The notes: generated by a model from the sequence alone, not told the origin. 64,000 nucleotides of DNA from Nemertoderma westbladi (GCA_032718475.1 JAUCBJ010007671.1:58911-122910), one strand, 5' to 3'. Numbered from the stretch's first letter, positions 22,651-34,312 are shown. Program-made: numbers and translations.

Positions 22651-23480
22651 TCAAAATCGTTGCCCTAATGTAACTGATCTGGACTTTGATGAAGACTTAT
22701 TAGTACTCTCAGAATCACTAGAGGGAGTCCAACGGCTCCTCAGCTCATTAGAATCACTAGAATCACTTTATTAACTTCGCTGGCGCTCGGGAAATAAAAT
22801 AACTCGAGTATAGTGGAAAAGTTGTAACTTTTATTTTCCTAAGTACTAAATACTTAATTATACTAATAAAATGTATTTAATGTGAACAATACCGTCTGTG
22901 GGTAATGGATACATGACTTGTCCCCCAAAAATACTATTCAATTAATTCAGCAAATTTAGTTATATATCCAATTTGAAGTTTTTGGAATATGTTACCCCTA
23001 GCGGCCAATATAGGAAAATATGAAATTTTAGAAAGTAAACCATTTAAATAAGTTTGATATAAATTTTTAGTAACAAATTCGGGTGATTTTTGATGATCGA
23101 ATCTTACGGCGATTGGATGAATTAAGCCTAGAGCTATACCACACACATGACACAGTAATGTTTTACCTTGGAGTTTGGGTGTTATTATTCCCTTGGGCAA
23201 AATAACACCTATGCAATTAATGAATTAAAGTGAAACACACCGAAAATTTTCCAATTCCCTTGGGAAAAATAAATATAAACACCCCCAAAACTTTCCAAGC
23301 CCCATTTTGTTAACTCTTCCCTCTAACAATGCCCTTTTAGAATCTGTAAATAGTTGTTAAGGGACAAAAATAATCGAAATGCATACCATAATAAATGAGT
23401 AACAACTTACTTATTCCCCAGAAGTTAGTTATTTTCCCAGTTATTTAACCCGCGGGCAGGAAACAACAAGTTCCTGCTCA
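22650..23480. other. AT-rich region without a supported gene
   Basis: Only short ORFs are present. A minus-strand 88-codon frame at 22934-23200 has two close cysteines (LLCHVCGIALGL) but shows no recognisable family. I treat it as unproven. Confidence 0.4.
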
Positions 23481-23485
23481 AATTT

Positions 23486-23702
23486 CTACCTTGGTGTAGT
23501 GGTTGTATTGAATTCACATTTCTGTGTGTGTGATGGGTTCGATCCTCGCATTGGCACAAATGCTTTGAATGGACCAGCCAGGGCATCTCTGCCTTGAATC
23601 CTTGAGTACTGGAGTTTTCTGGAGTATAGTTCTGGGGTGACCGCACTTGAAATAAGTTGTCAGCCTTTATACGTAATCCCTAGCCTAATGGCCCAATAAA
23701 AA
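23486..23702 (+). repeat. tRNA-derived SINE
   Basis: An A-box-like TGGTGTAGTGGTTGTATTG (from about 23492) and a B box GGGTTCGATCCTCG (from about 23537) are spaced as in an RNA polymerase III tRNA promoter. An unrelated body of about 130 bp and an A-rich tail (CCCAATAAAAAAA) follow. The tRNA part does not fold into a proper acceptor stem, so it is a SINE and not a tRNA gene. Confidence 0.7.
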
Positions 23703-23834
23703 AATTTACTTTACTTAAGTTTAAACTGTGTTTACAGACTCGCTACTAACTATACTCGATTACCAACTCGCTCCTGTAATGTGTTACCTGGGATCATGAA
23801 CTGGAAGTCAGGCTGTGCCTTATGATACAAAAAA

Positions 23835-24430
23835 GGCAAAGGTAAAGGTAAAGGTAAAGGCAAGAGCAGCATTCAATGGGCTTTACAGGATTTAGAAGTC
23901 ACACAGAATACATCCGAAACTGAAGGTTATTTAGAGAAGCACTAGTACCAGCACCAAATCTCTGGATGGCACATACACAAGAAAGCTATGTCGGGTTTAC
24001 TGTGTCAAGTACAGATGCGCACAACTTCCAACCAGTCTCCAACCAGACACTATTTAACATTGGAGGTGTCTCCTTGGTTCCCCCAAGCTTGACACTGGAA
24101 CAATTCCTCTGGATGGCACATACACAAGAAAGCTATGTCGGGTTTACTGTGTCAAGTACAATGCACACAACTTCCAACCAGTCTCCAACCAGACACTATT
24201 TAACATTGGAGGTGTCTCCTTGGTTCCCCCAAGCTTGACACTGGAACAATTCCACCTTTGATTTGCAAGACATTGCTTTCGCTATAAGGATCAGCCAGTG
24301 CACAATCTTGAGCTTTGGCAGCCCCCTAGAAATTCAGCTTGGTGGACAGCCCAAGACTTTCTTGAGACACCTTTTAATGTAGACTGGCCTTGAAGATGAT
24401 GATATGTTAAGATGAGGATGAGATGTTGGA
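23835..24430 (+). pseudogene. LINE RT C-terminal fragment with internal duplication
   Basis: Fragments across frames (KSLDGT-, CVKY-, GVSLVPPSLTLEQ-like, then CFR.KDQPVHNLELWQP) match the better-preserved minus-strand fragment at 34700-35195. The block starting TCTGGATGGCACATACACAA at 23961 is repeated at 24108, so about 147 bp is tandemly duplicated with few differences. It starts with a short AAAGGT repeat at 23840. Confidence 0.65.
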
Positions 24431-24725
24431 GATGGAGAGAATTGCGCCAGTGTAGTTTTTTCTTCAATCATATAGTGAGTTTGGTACCAAAGGAAAGCTG
24501 GCACGGACGAGGATTCTAAATTTTGGAAATAGCTAAGATTTGGGCTTTTAAGGCCAAATTAAGCGTTTAAGCGTATGGTTTTTAATCCATTGGATTAATT
24601 CGGCTATATGGCAATAATTCTTGGCAGTTGGTAATAGATTTACAATTTACTTTATATATAACCTAATCACTACTATATTACAGGTATAGTTACATTAATA
24701 TTACATTAATAGTACAGGTATAGGA
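24431..24725. other. Spacer without gene
   Basis: AT-rich sequence, with TTACATTAATA repeats near 24690. Nothing coding is seen. Confidence 0.4.
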
Positions 24726-25086
24726 GTGAGTGTGGCTGATAATCTAAAGGTCTCAATTTTAACGTACGCGGATGATGTTGTGCTCCTGGCGGAAGCCGAA
24801 GCGGACCTAAAGCTTCTACTGCGTGTGTTGAATAGATGGTGTAAAAATTGGCAACTGGAGGTTAATGCAAAAAAATCAAAAATTTTGCATTTCAGGAGTA
24901 AATCAGTAGCCTTGACGGAGGAGACTTTTAGTGTGGGTGATAAAGGTTTAGAAATTGTTGGTTTCTATAAGTACTTAGGGGTACACTTCGATGAGTATGA
25001 TACGTTTCAAGTATCCATGGATTGCCTTGCTAAGTCAGGTAGTCGTGCACTAGGTGCGATTATTGGTAAATCTCGGGATGCTAACG

Positions 25087-25974
25087 TACGGTGGCTGAAT
25101 TGTGCCACTTAATACTTTTTTTTATTTTTTTTTTGGAGCGACTTTTTGGTCGACCAAAAAGTACTTTTTGGTCGACCAATAAGTCGACTTTTTTGTCGAC
25201 CAAAAAGTAGTGTTTGGTCGACTAATAAGTCGACTTTTTGGTCGACCAAAAAGTCTGGAAGTATTATCCAATAGAAAACATACAACTATTTTCGAGGCAA
25301 AATCAAATTACATTAAGTGAATTAGGTGGTTATTTAAAACCGTAACACTATCATGATGAAGGATTAATATCCTAGGTACCGGTAGGCCTAGCGATCAATG
25401 TGTTTAACAAAGCTTTATGTACACCGGTACAGTAATTTGATTTTACCTCCAAAATAGTTATATATATGTTTTCTATTGGATAATACTTCCAGACTTTTTG
25501 GTCGACCAATAAGTCGACTTTTTGGTCGACCAATAAGTACTTTTTGGTCGACCATTAAGTAGTTTTTGGTCGACCAAAAAGTACTTTTTGGTCGACCAAT
25601 AAGTCGACTTTTTGGTCGACCAATAAGTACTTTTTGGTCGACCATTAAGTAGTTTTTGGTCGACCAAAAAGTACTTTTTGGTCGACCAATAAGTCGACTT
25701 TTTGGTCGACCAAAAAGTAGTTTTTGGTCGACCAATAAGTCGACTTTTTTGTCGACCAATAAGTAGTTTTTGGTCGACCAATAATTCGACTTTTTGGTCG
25801 ACCAAAAAGTACTTTTTGGTCGACCAATAAGTACTTTTTGGTCGACCAAGAAGTACTTTTTGGTCGACCAATAAGTACCTATTGGTCGACCAAAAAGTAC
25901 TTTTTGGTCGACCAAAAAGTCCCTTAAATAAATAAATAAAAAAAAGTATTAAGTGGCACAATTCAGCCACCGTA
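25087..25974. mobile_element. Foldback/MITE-like DNA element with 41-bp perfect inverted ends
   Basis: The left end (25087-25127, TACGGTGGCTGAATTG...) and the right end (25934-25974) are perfect inverted repeats of 41 bp. CTAACG flanks the element on both sides (25081-25086 and 25975-25980), which is a 6-bp target-site duplication. Inside are arrays of a palindromic ~22-bp unit around GGTCGACCAAAAAGTAC: a short left arm of about 120 bp and a long right arm of about 430 bp. Between them is a second, nested inverted repeat (25254-25310 with 25432-25494) around a short loop. There is no transposase, so it is non-autonomous. The ORFs reading (GRPKSTFWSTK)n are artefacts of the repeat. Confidence 0.9.
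25254..25494. repeat. Inner inverted repeat of the foldback element
   Basis: CTGGAAGTATTATCCAATAG at the left is mirrored by CTATTGGATAATACTTCCAG at the right, and homology runs inwards for about 55 bp per arm with a few mismatches. The loop is about 120 bp and non-coding. Confidence 0.85.
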
Positions 25975-26711
25975 CTAACGGGATTAATTACAGTACATTT
26001 ACAAAGTTGGTGTAGCGCCTATATTGGATTTCTGATCGGGTGTTTGGGGATATAGGGACTCCAGCAAATTAAATACAGTACAGCTTCGAGCTGCCCGTTG
26101 GTTTCTTGGTGTGCATCGATACACGGCTAATGCAGCGGTGGAAGGTGACATTGGCTGGAAACCCTGTCTCTATAGGAGATATTTGGAATGTATAAGATGG
26201 TGGAATAAGTTAATACCTATGGACCTAAATAGATTACCGAGGGAATTATTTGATATCGAGCGCTCATCCGATATTGGCTGGAGAAAAAATATTGGTATAA
26301 TTTTCAATAATATAGGGTTAACAAGAGTGTATGCCAGTAAAACCCTGTGTAGCCTAGCTGTAGCTAGCTCCAAATGTAGTTTGTATTTTGATAAGGTGTG
26401 GAAGGATCAGCTGGAAAATAAACCAAAGCTTCGTACATATAAAGTATTCAAATTGAACTGCGATGTTGAGCCGTATGTTAAAAGCCACCTTAGCAAAGAT
26501 TCAGCGCTCTATTATGGCGCAATTCCGATGTGGAGTACTCCCGCTTGCTGTTGAATCTACAGTTAACTAATTACAGTTTTTGTTAAGTTTTTCAGAATAA
26601 GATGGGTAGGGTTTATATATGGTGCGGTATATAGTTAAGTTAGTATCATTTAGAGACACATTATTTCTGTTCTAATATGTTTCATTTACATTTTATATAT
26701 TTCAGTTTCAG

Positions 26712-26786
26712 CTCCAACTACAGTTACTACAACCACAGCTCCAACTACAGTTACTACAACCACAGCTACAACTACAGTTCCGCCAG
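26712..26786 (+). CDS. Thr-rich mucin-like exon (exon A)
   Basis: 75 nt coding for APTTVTTT-type sequence, bounded by a TTTCAG acceptor (two alternatives, 26705 and 26711) and a CAG/GTACGA donor at 26787. Read from 26712 it is in phase 1 at both ends (25 codons), like the exon at 29399-30217, so the two can be spliced without changing frame. I infer it belongs to the same gene. Exons upstream were not found. Confidence 0.6.
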
Positions 26787-27936
26787 GTACGAATGTAATA
26801 TAGTACTGTACTTAATCTACAAGTATCAATTATGTCTTCTTACTTTATGTTTGACATTAATTCCAGAGACAGGGGGGGGGGGGGGCATGTTACAGTTTTA
26901 TTTTTGAGAGTAATCATCTGTTAATTGCGTCGAATTTCCCCTGGAGAGGGATTAATTTTTATTGCGTCCAGTTCCCCCCCCCCCCCCCCCCCCCCCCACT
27001 TCATTATTCACCAGCTGTAATCTAAGTCTATTTATATTGTACTGTACGTACATGTACATCATCCATTGTCCATTCGTTAATGTAAACAACTGTTTTCAAA
27101 CAGCATAGTGCATACTCTAAATTATCAAACAATGCAACTTTACATTGCTACTCTTCGTCAAGTCTGCAAACAATGTATGTATTCAAAACTTCAAATTATT
27201 TAGTCTCATTATACCAGAAACCATGCATATTTAACTATGTTCTATCCATTAAACATATTAATTAATCATAGTTTAAACCAAAACATAGAGAATAAAGATA
27301 CAATAGTATGCTAACAAATCAAATATAGTATTATGATGATGGGGTATCCCCCATAAAAAACACTCGTAGTATACTAGTATAGTATTTAAATGTGAGTCAA
27401 TAATTAATTTAAATACATTAAAATCCACCGAATTAAAATTATTACTGTATTTTATTTAATATTGGTCTTAAAAATATAATAGAACTGTTGTTGTCTGTTG
27501 GCCAGATAATGTAGCTAATCAAATGCATCAGTACCAGTATGTTGAAGCAGAATGTGAACAAACACTGGAATAAATAACAATGTGCCATGTGATTGCTTAA
27601 TTATTCAAAACAATTAAAACTTATTATGAAGTTATTTATTAGTTATTTATATTTACAAATCAGAGTAGACCTAAGTCGACGAGCCTTTTCTTTGGATGGT
27701 TTAAAGTCGAGGATCATCGAACACAAGAACTCGAAGAATGCATCAGGAAATTTAAATTTAAGTGCATATATGAAACCAATTGAGAATATAATGGATTCAT
27801 CCCGGGATTGCCTGGAGGTAATTTCGCGTCCCTCGACAGACACAATTATTTCTTCCACGCAAACAACTGATTCATGGAAAATCACTGTGATTTTTAGAAA
27901 ACCACTGTTATCAAATTCGTGTTCCTTAAGGGTTCC
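26787..27936. other. Intron sequence with homopolymer runs
   Basis: Holds a run of about 13 G near 26872 and a run of about 22 C near 26977. A minus-strand open frame at 27643-27936 (ending SKEKARRLRSTLICKYK) might be a fragment of an unknown coding sequence, cut at its upstream side by the solo LTR. I do not recognise it. Confidence 0.4.
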
Positions 27937-28212
27937 TGTAAGCGGATTCAGTTCCACTGCATTACCCTCATAAATGGGAAGTGGCACATTTTCAGTAATA
28001 TGTCGGAGGTACGAGATTGGCAATAACAAATCTCGTATCACAACCAATAACCGGGGATAACACAAACCCCAAAGCCACACAAAGGGAGGTTAGAGGTCAA
28101 ACCACCTCGGGAGGGAAAAATAACCAACAGGGGCCAACAGGGGGGGGGGGGGGGGGGAACTTATTTTCCCCTCTTATTTTAAGGGATCCCTGGATCCCTT
28201 GATCCCGTCACA
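27937..28212 (+). repeat. Shortened solo LTR related to the LTR at 15344-15925
   Basis: It begins TGTAAGCGGATTCAGTTCCAC and ends TTGATCCCGTCACA, matching both ends of the 15344-15925 LTR. The first ~190 bp align well (GGGAAGTGGC, ACGAGATT, CTCGTATCAC, GAGGTTAGAGGTCAAACC). The middle is deleted and replaced by a G run (about 28141-28157). No BEL coding sequence adjoins it. No clean target duplication is seen. Confidence 0.8.
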
Positions 28213-29398
28213 ATTCATCCGTCCTGATCCTGTAGTCCTGTCATCAAAGATTCCTGTTCTCCAGGCTGAGTAGACGCTCCAGGTTCACTAATAGACTGAT
28301 CTTGAGTGTTATGTTCTTCCTACATAAATAGTATTACAATAGTTACATTAAAATTCATCATACAATTTTAAAATTACATTTTCAATTTTTTTGTCTTGTA
28401 GGACTAGTCTACTCGGACCCTTGGAGGCAAACTGTATGTCAACAAGTTACGATTTACCGGCTAAAAAAGTAAAATAAAATATTTTTGGTAGAATTCCAAA
28501 TTTTATTACATATGTTGAAATACCATTGACGTAGAAAAGGTTTACAGGTAATTGGAGTAAAATCCATTCACCCACTCAAAAGTTATTGTAATTTTAGTGT
28601 CTACAAGGCGAACTCCAAAACGGAACTCAATATCCAATATTGGTTTTTATGTAATCAAGCGGCTCTCTAGTTACGTAATATTCGAGACACTAAATTATTT
28701 AACATTGAGTAAAGCAGTATCAGGAGTTGAAGTGTACAATAATTGGAATCGCAGTAATTATGGAAGCAATATAGTAAAATACTGCAGTTCAATTTATTTT
28801 GTAACACTATATCGCTCTATCTTTTATTAAAGAGTTGAGCTACAAAAAAATACAAACTTAAGAATAAATTTACGTATTACATGGGAAAAAAACGTAGAAC
28901 ATTTTATTTTCAATATTCTCTCGACCCTTAAGGATAATTAAACTGATAGTTTAAATATTTTAACTAGTACAGTTTGTGCATGTAGTTGTATTTTATATTC
29001 AATAGGAAAACTGAGATTTTATAGCTTCTAGCAACATTGCTATTCTTAGTAGAATTGAATGACCTACCGAACATCTGAACACAAGTAAGTAAGTGAGTTA
29101 GTAAGTTAAAGACAAGAGGTTGAGCGGAGATATTTAAAATAATTAGCAATATACCCAGCAAGATATTAAAAAATAACACAATAATAACAAGCAATAATCG
29201 TTGCAACCACTTGGGCCCGTATTGTTTAGTACCCCCCCTCCCGGGAATGAGATTTTTCATTTCCCAATAAATACTACTCCTCTACCATTTCTTAACCAAT
29301 TTTCAAAATTGATTTCTTTCATTTGCCTTTATTTTCCCTCTGTAAAAAGTTATTATGTTAGTTTATTTTATATTATTTTTTTATATCTTATTTACCAG
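28213..29398. other. AT-rich intron sequence
   Basis: No gene is supported. Short ORFs only. It ends in a pyrimidine-rich stretch and the TTTACCAG acceptor used by the next exon. Confidence 0.45.
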
Positions 29399-30217
29399 CA
29401 CCAACATTTCCTGGAACAACAGTATCGACTACAACTACAGTTCCAACAACCGCTGCAACAACAACAATTGTGACAACCGCAGCACCAACAACAGTTGTGA
29501 CAACCGCAACACCAACAAATGTCGCAACATCCGCAGCACCAACAACTGTATCGACAACCACAACACCAACATCAGTAACGACAACCGCAGCACCAACAAC
29601 AGTTACGACAACCGTAACACCAACAACAGTTACGACATCCGCAGCACCAACAACAGTTACGACAACCGCAGTACCAACAACAGTTACGACATCCGCAGCA
29701 CCAACAACAGTTACGACAACCGCAGCACCAACAACAGTTACGACAACCGCAGCACCAACAACAGTTACGACAACCGCATTACCAACAACAGTTACGACAT
29801 CCGCAGCACCAACAACAGTTACGACAACCGCAGTACCAACAACAGTTACGACATCCGCAGCACCAACAACAGTTACGACAACCGCAGCACCAACAACAGT
29901 TACGACAACCGCAGTACCAACAACAGTTACGACAACCGCAGCACCAACAACAGTTACGACAACCGTAGCACCAACAACAGTTACGACAACCGCAGTACCA
30001 ACAACAGTTACGACAACCGCAGTACCAACAACAGTTACGACATCCGCAGCACCAACAACAGTTACGACAACTGCAGCACCAACAACAGTTATGACATCCA
30101 CAGCAACAACAACAGTTACGACAACTGAAGAACAAGCAACAGTTATGACAACCACAGCACCAACAACAGTTACGACCATAGCAGCAGCTACATCAACTAA
30201 AGATCCAACAACAACAG
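29399..30217 (+). CDS. Thr/Pro-rich tandem-repeat exon of a mucin-like protein (exon B)
   Basis: 819 nt, exactly 273 codons in phase 1-1, lie between a TTTACCAG acceptor (29391-29398) and an ACAACAG/GTATGA donor (30218). The product is about 24 copies of a 9-residue unit TTAAPTTVT, a mucin-type scaffold for dense O-glycosylation on secreted or surface proteins. The other five frames are open only because of the 27-bp periodicity. The same strand, phase and residue usage link it to 26712-26786 and to the exon at 42243. Orthology cannot be judged, since such repeats evolve too fast. Confidence 0.75.
29474..30180 (+). repeat. 27-bp coding minisatellite
   Basis: About 26 units of 27 bp, core GCACCAACAACAGTTACGAC, with ordered variants (GTA, GCA, TCC) suggesting repeated unequal exchange. 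Lies wholly within exon B. Confidence 0.95.
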
Positions 30218-30635
30218 GTATGAATAAAAAGTAAATAGTAAGTTATTATTAATGTTCTGATATTATTATGTAAATACATATATTTCGGGCACAAATAATG
30301 TCTATTATCAATATAAGAAGTAATGGAATAACAACTGTCTGGATGTATGTATAGTCTATGGTTGGTATGATACCGGTACAGTAAAGATGACCACTAACTA
30401 CTGAACTATATAACAACTGAAAGTAAAAAATAGCAAACAGATACAAACACAGCGCAAAATTGAAATTAAATATTTTGAAATTCAGATTCGGCTTAGTAAA
30501 TCTGCACAACTACAGTACAAAAATATGATTTAGTAAATCTGCACAACTAGAGTACAAAAATACACAACTAACAGTAAATCTGCACCACTACTAAAACCGT
30601 ACAAATTACCAAATATATCTACCAATTTAGCTACC
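30218..30635. other. Start of the long intron, no gene
   Basis: AT-rich, with a TAAATCTGCACAACTA motif repeated near 30497, 30535 and 30574. Nothing coding is supported. Confidence 0.4.
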
Positions 30636-30750
30636 CTATCTACCCATTGACTTACTGCTGCTACACCAAGCTGGTCAACTTTGATCGAAGTTCTCTTATT
30701 TATCGCTGGTCACTAACTCCCAGGGATGTTATACATAAGCTTTCTAGATT
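30636..30750 (-). pseudogene. Penelope-like element end fragment, inverted copy
   Basis: Read on minus, this matches the end of the Penelope-like fragment at about 42045-42150 (ESL..TSLGVSDQR-like coding, then AACTTCGATCAAAGTTG and CAGCTTGGTGTAGCAGC). The two copies are in opposite orientation, 11.4 kb apart in the same intron. Confidence 0.55.
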
Positions 30751-31084
30751 TCCACCCTCATATTAACGGGAATGCTGCCAGCCCCTCTGGTCTCAATGTC
30801 CAGGGATAGAAGTACATTGCCACCCAATTCTGATGAGCCTTTTCTGAGCTATGTTCAAGCATCACCATGGCAGTGATAAATGTTGCCCAAACACTGATTG
30901 GCTCTGGTTGCCTCTCATCTTTACTCTCGGCTCGCCTGGTTGCTATAGATAAGTGACCTGGCATCAGGCTGATTAGTATAGGGGAGGTTACTACCATGCA
31001 TTATCGGAAAGTCAATCACCGTGAGCGTCTCGGATAATCTATAGACTGTTGGTGGTTCAGTACAGATATGTTGCGGGCAGAAAG

Positions 31085-31675
31085 CAGGGATTGAACATGA
31101 ACCAGCCGTACATAGTCTTAATGACGCATTTGATAGCGACGGGTCTGAGGTGGTTCTACAAGTGGACACAAATAATGCGTTAATTCATTCATTTCAATGC
31201 AGTGCTGCGACACACAATATCGGCATTGTTTGTCCTTCCCTTAAGACTGCTGTTAACAACTGCTATGCCCAGCTAACCAAACTGTTTTTAGGGGGTGAGT
31301 TTATATATTCGTCTGAGTGTTTTACCGAGGGTGATCCTCACGCCATGTCGAGTTACGCTGTTGGGAAGATCCCACTGTTAGACAAGATGGGGGAAGCGTC
31401 TAGCATCAACCATAAGTGGTATGCAGATGATGGGAATACGGCTGGAATGCTGACTGAGCTCAAGAAATGGTGTGATTTAGTGGCTGTGAGGGGTAGTTTA
31501 TACAGTATTTTCCGATGAAATGTGTCCTCCTCATAAAGCCAGAGTTTCTCGGAGAAGCTGAGTCTCTATTCCCAGAGCCTTGCTTTACGATACATCTAGT
31601 TTCGTAGGTGCCGTCGGCACCGATGGGCTCCTTCAGGAGTTCCAACAGGAGTTCATCGATGCCAAGTTTGCCGAG
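31085..31675 (+). pseudogene. Reverse transcriptase fragment (non-LTR type, QGDP-like)
   Basis: Readable motifs are VVLQVDTNNALIHSFQ (motif A; the second aspartate position is Asn), FTEGDPHAMSSYAVGKIPLL and KWYADDGNTAGML (catalytic YADD). After 31518 the frame shifts and LLQEFQQEFIDAKFAEF is readable to about 31675. The combination resembles the RT family with AFNSLNR and QGDPLAMPMYA motifs seen in many aquatic invertebrate and fish genomes. It is truncated at both ends. Confidence 0.65.
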
Positions 31676-31962
31676 TTTATTTTATTTTTATTTATTTACA
31701 ACAATTTACTACAATACTACACAATACAAGATATTAATGTGCATGCAAGTTCAATTTGAATTAAATATAATATAATATTCGCAAAATTAAGTTGGGTTGA
31801 GTTGCATGCATATGTACTGATTGTGTAGAATGTAGAAGGTAATTGGCCAGGGAGACCCATTATGCCAATCACCACGTACATTCAGGCAAACACAGTTGAT
31901 AAATACATAGTTCACATTAATTCCACATGCTAAATAGGAACATAATATCGGTACTTACAGGA

Positions 31963-33110
31963 TTAGATCGCTGGCAATATTAGTGTTAGTAGTGCATGTT
32001 GGGTTGATCGATTACGTCTGAAGCCAAATTGCGATGGTGACAGTATAGCGAGTTTAGTTAAATAGTCAGTAAGTTCTGTATGTACGATTTTTTCTAGAAA
32101 TTTCGAGAAATAACAGAAAACAGATATTGGCCTGCAATTTTCTACAAAGGTAGGATTTTCAGCTTTGCATACAAGTGTAATGCAAGCAATTTTCATTTGT
32201 TTTGGCACAGTTCCACTGCAAAGGGAAAGGTTAATAATGTAAGTAAGCAAGTGGTTCTGCAATTAATGAAATTGTTGGGTGTACACTTGATGCAGCTAAT
32301 TTATCATACCCTGGACTGGTGCGATTGTTCAGGTCGTTGGCAGTGAGTACAATGCTAGTTACAGTTATGTGATTAAATGTTTTCAGTTTTTCTGTCGGCG
32401 CGGCCTGTGGTAGGTAGTCTAATGTGGAACCGTCAGATTGGCTATCTTTTTGTCTAATTGTGAGCCTATATTTTGCTAGTGAGTATTAAAGCAAGTCGCC
32501 ATTTCATCAGGGTCTGGTATTGTTCGATTGTTATTAGTGATCAGTGAAGGTGTTGAGGTTTTCATTTTCGTGTGTAGAAGGCCAGATATATGTTTCCACA
32601 CTGATTTTGTGGATTGTGTTTTGAAGTCTAGTATTTTACTGTAGTAGTTCTTCTTCGCTGAATGCAATAAATAAGGCATCTAAGATATTCCTGTAGGTTT
32701 TAAATGCCGTGAGATGTATATGGGTGGGATTCTTGGTATATGCACCAAATAATCTATCATGTTTTCTTATTGCTGTGTGGAGGCTCTGTGAGCCAAGGTT
32801 TCTGCGCGTTTCGAATTCTCACACATTCTAGTGGGAAGTGTAAATTGTATTGACGCTGGTACATGCCTAGAAAAGCGTCATAAGCGTCATCTGCCATCGA
32901 CTTGGTGTATATCTCGTTCCAGTCTGTGAGCAGAAAGCTGGTTTTGAATTCTTGCTGTCATTAAGGGTCATTAAGTTTCCTACGGTAGATGAATTGGGGC
33001 TTGGGTTTCTGAGTGGTTATAATATCTGTCAGTAGAAATACTGGGAGATAGTCCGATATTGGTGATATCAGTATGCCGGTGTTCGCGTTATTTTCATTTT
33101 GGCCCCGGGT
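31963..33110 (-). pseudogene. LINE ORF2 remnants (endonuclease end, linker, RT start)
   Basis: GILISPISDYLPVFLLTDI at about 33075-33020 is the SDH-type end of the endonuclease. SAKKNYYSKILDF and SVWKHISGLLH (32660-32590) are the typical pre-RT linker. LTYIINLSLCSGTVPKQMK, then CRPISVFCYFSKFLEKIVH and SPSQFGFRRNRSTQHALL (32240-31985), are RT motifs 0-2. Several frames are needed, so the ORF is dead. Confidence 0.72.
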
Positions 33111-33345
33111 ACCCACCGAATCACAAACTCATTCCAAATGAAAATTCCAAATATACCTGGGCATGGTGGGCAAAAAACTAGAAGTCATAAAACCCAAAAT
33201 TATTCGATTACGGGCTGTTTTCCAGGAAGGTTGACTATTAAATTGTCGGCTTTCCAAAGTTAAAAGGTGGCCCTGATGTTCAAGGAATCAAGTACTTGGC
33301 TTCAGGTAGAGATCTTGACAGCCTAGCCTAGGCTGTGCGTTATGA

Positions 33346-33753
33346 TTACACAATACAGACAAGGTCTGCTTTAAGTGCTACAAGTATAATTGGAGATGTG
33401 TCTGTCTTCCAGAGGAATGTAACTCCATGGTGAGTCCATAATGTGTTATGTTTGTAATTCTTTTCCCGTTGGAGTTTCATTGCATACTCAAATAAAAAAC
33501 AACCGTAATGGGTTGATAAGTGTTCGTTTATGTAGATTCGACAAGTGTAGGTATTATTCTTTAATATTTTGAATGTTATTATTTTCTTTTTGCATTTTAA
33601 GATCATGGCATCTCGAATGCCACAATTGCGTAACCGAATAACGACAGGTTTATTTGATGACTTTCTTTCGGTTGGTGCGAGGAAACACGACTCAATGTCA
33701 TCACTTTCAACATCTACACCAATAGTAGCAGCGATATCAGTTATCATTGACAC
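33346..33753 (-). pseudogene. LINE ORF1 C-terminal domain (baculovirus FP-like)
   Basis: A 135-codon minus frame with DIESCFLAPTERKSSNKPVV, VIRLRNCGIRDAMILKCKKK and INEHLSTHYGCFLFEYA matches the conserved domain of CR1-like ORF1 proteins that resembles baculovirus FP protein (an RNA-binding type domain). It ends with WKTDTSPIILV. The coiled-coil half lies upstream in another frame. Confidence 0.7.
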
Positions 33754-33865
33754 CAGTTCAGTTTCTGAAATGATCTAGATCAATAATCTAGATGTTATTA
33801 CGCCGTGAGTCTTGTTGCATCCTTGTTAGATCAGAGGCGATTTGTGAATTTAAATTTTCTAAGTT

Positions 33866-34312
33866 TCACTTTTTTTTATTATGTTGTTTGTTTTCCGATT
33901 CTAGATAGGACAGGCTAGTTTTCATTGATTTGTGGTTGGTATTAATAAACTCCAGGCTGCGTTTCATATCTGCAACTTCCTTGCGTATGATACCTAATTC
34001 CGAGTTTAACTTCCACGTAATCTCGTCCAGTTTGGTGTCTATATAGCGAGCCATATCATTCTTCAATGTACCAAGTTTATTGTCGATCAGCTGACCGATG
34101 TTTTCCGATAGGTCTTCGAAGCTAAATTGAACCTCAGCTCCATAGGCCGCTATCGAATCATGTTGTTTGTCCAGATGTTTTTCCATCATATCGCTATCGA
34201 GTTGTTTTTTTCCTGTAATTTTGGTAGTCAGTTTGGTACCGGTAGGTATATCAGTATGGGTATTTTCCATCCTGACAGTTACTTCACATTGTGTTGGTAT
34301 ATGGTGGGTCAT
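33866..34312 (-). pseudogene. LINE ORF1 coiled-coil part
   Basis: A 148-codon frame with long heptad-type segments (LSENIGQLIDNKLGTLKNDM, then KLDEITWKLNSELGIIRKEV) and a basic end. A coiled coil followed by an FP-like domain is the usual CR1/L2-type ORF1 plan. A frame break separates it from 33346-33753. Confidence 0.62.

Larger units (their letters stand above)
24726..26554 (+). pseudogene. LINE reverse transcriptase C-terminal half, split by a foldback element
   Basis: 24726-25086 carries ILTYADDVVLLAEAEADLK (catalytic YADD), LEVNAKKSKILHF and FYKYLGVHFDEYD. The reading is interrupted at 25086 by an 888-bp inverted-repeat element and resumes at 25981 with the usual LINE continuation (AARWFLGVHRY near 26092), then the C-terminal region to 26554. 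One stop lies at about 26029, in the part after the insertion. The 5' part of the LINE is missing. Confidence 0.8.

Noticed and set aside
25135-25925. CRISPR-like array
   Set aside because: Units are contiguous palindromes without unique spacers, and the context is an animal genome.
25415-25970. Minus ORFs of about 165 codons reading GRPKSTFWSTK repeats
   Set aside because: Repeat-driven frames inside the foldback element, with no non-repeat coding sequence.
29355-30179. Overlapping Asn/Ser-rich, Val-rich and Cys-rich long ORFs
   Set aside because: Other frames of the 27-bp coding repeat. Only the Thr/Pro frame has splice borders in consistent phase.
30758-31169. Minus ORFs of 79 and 82 codons
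   Set aside because: They precede and overlap the plus-strand RT fragment, and no family is visible.
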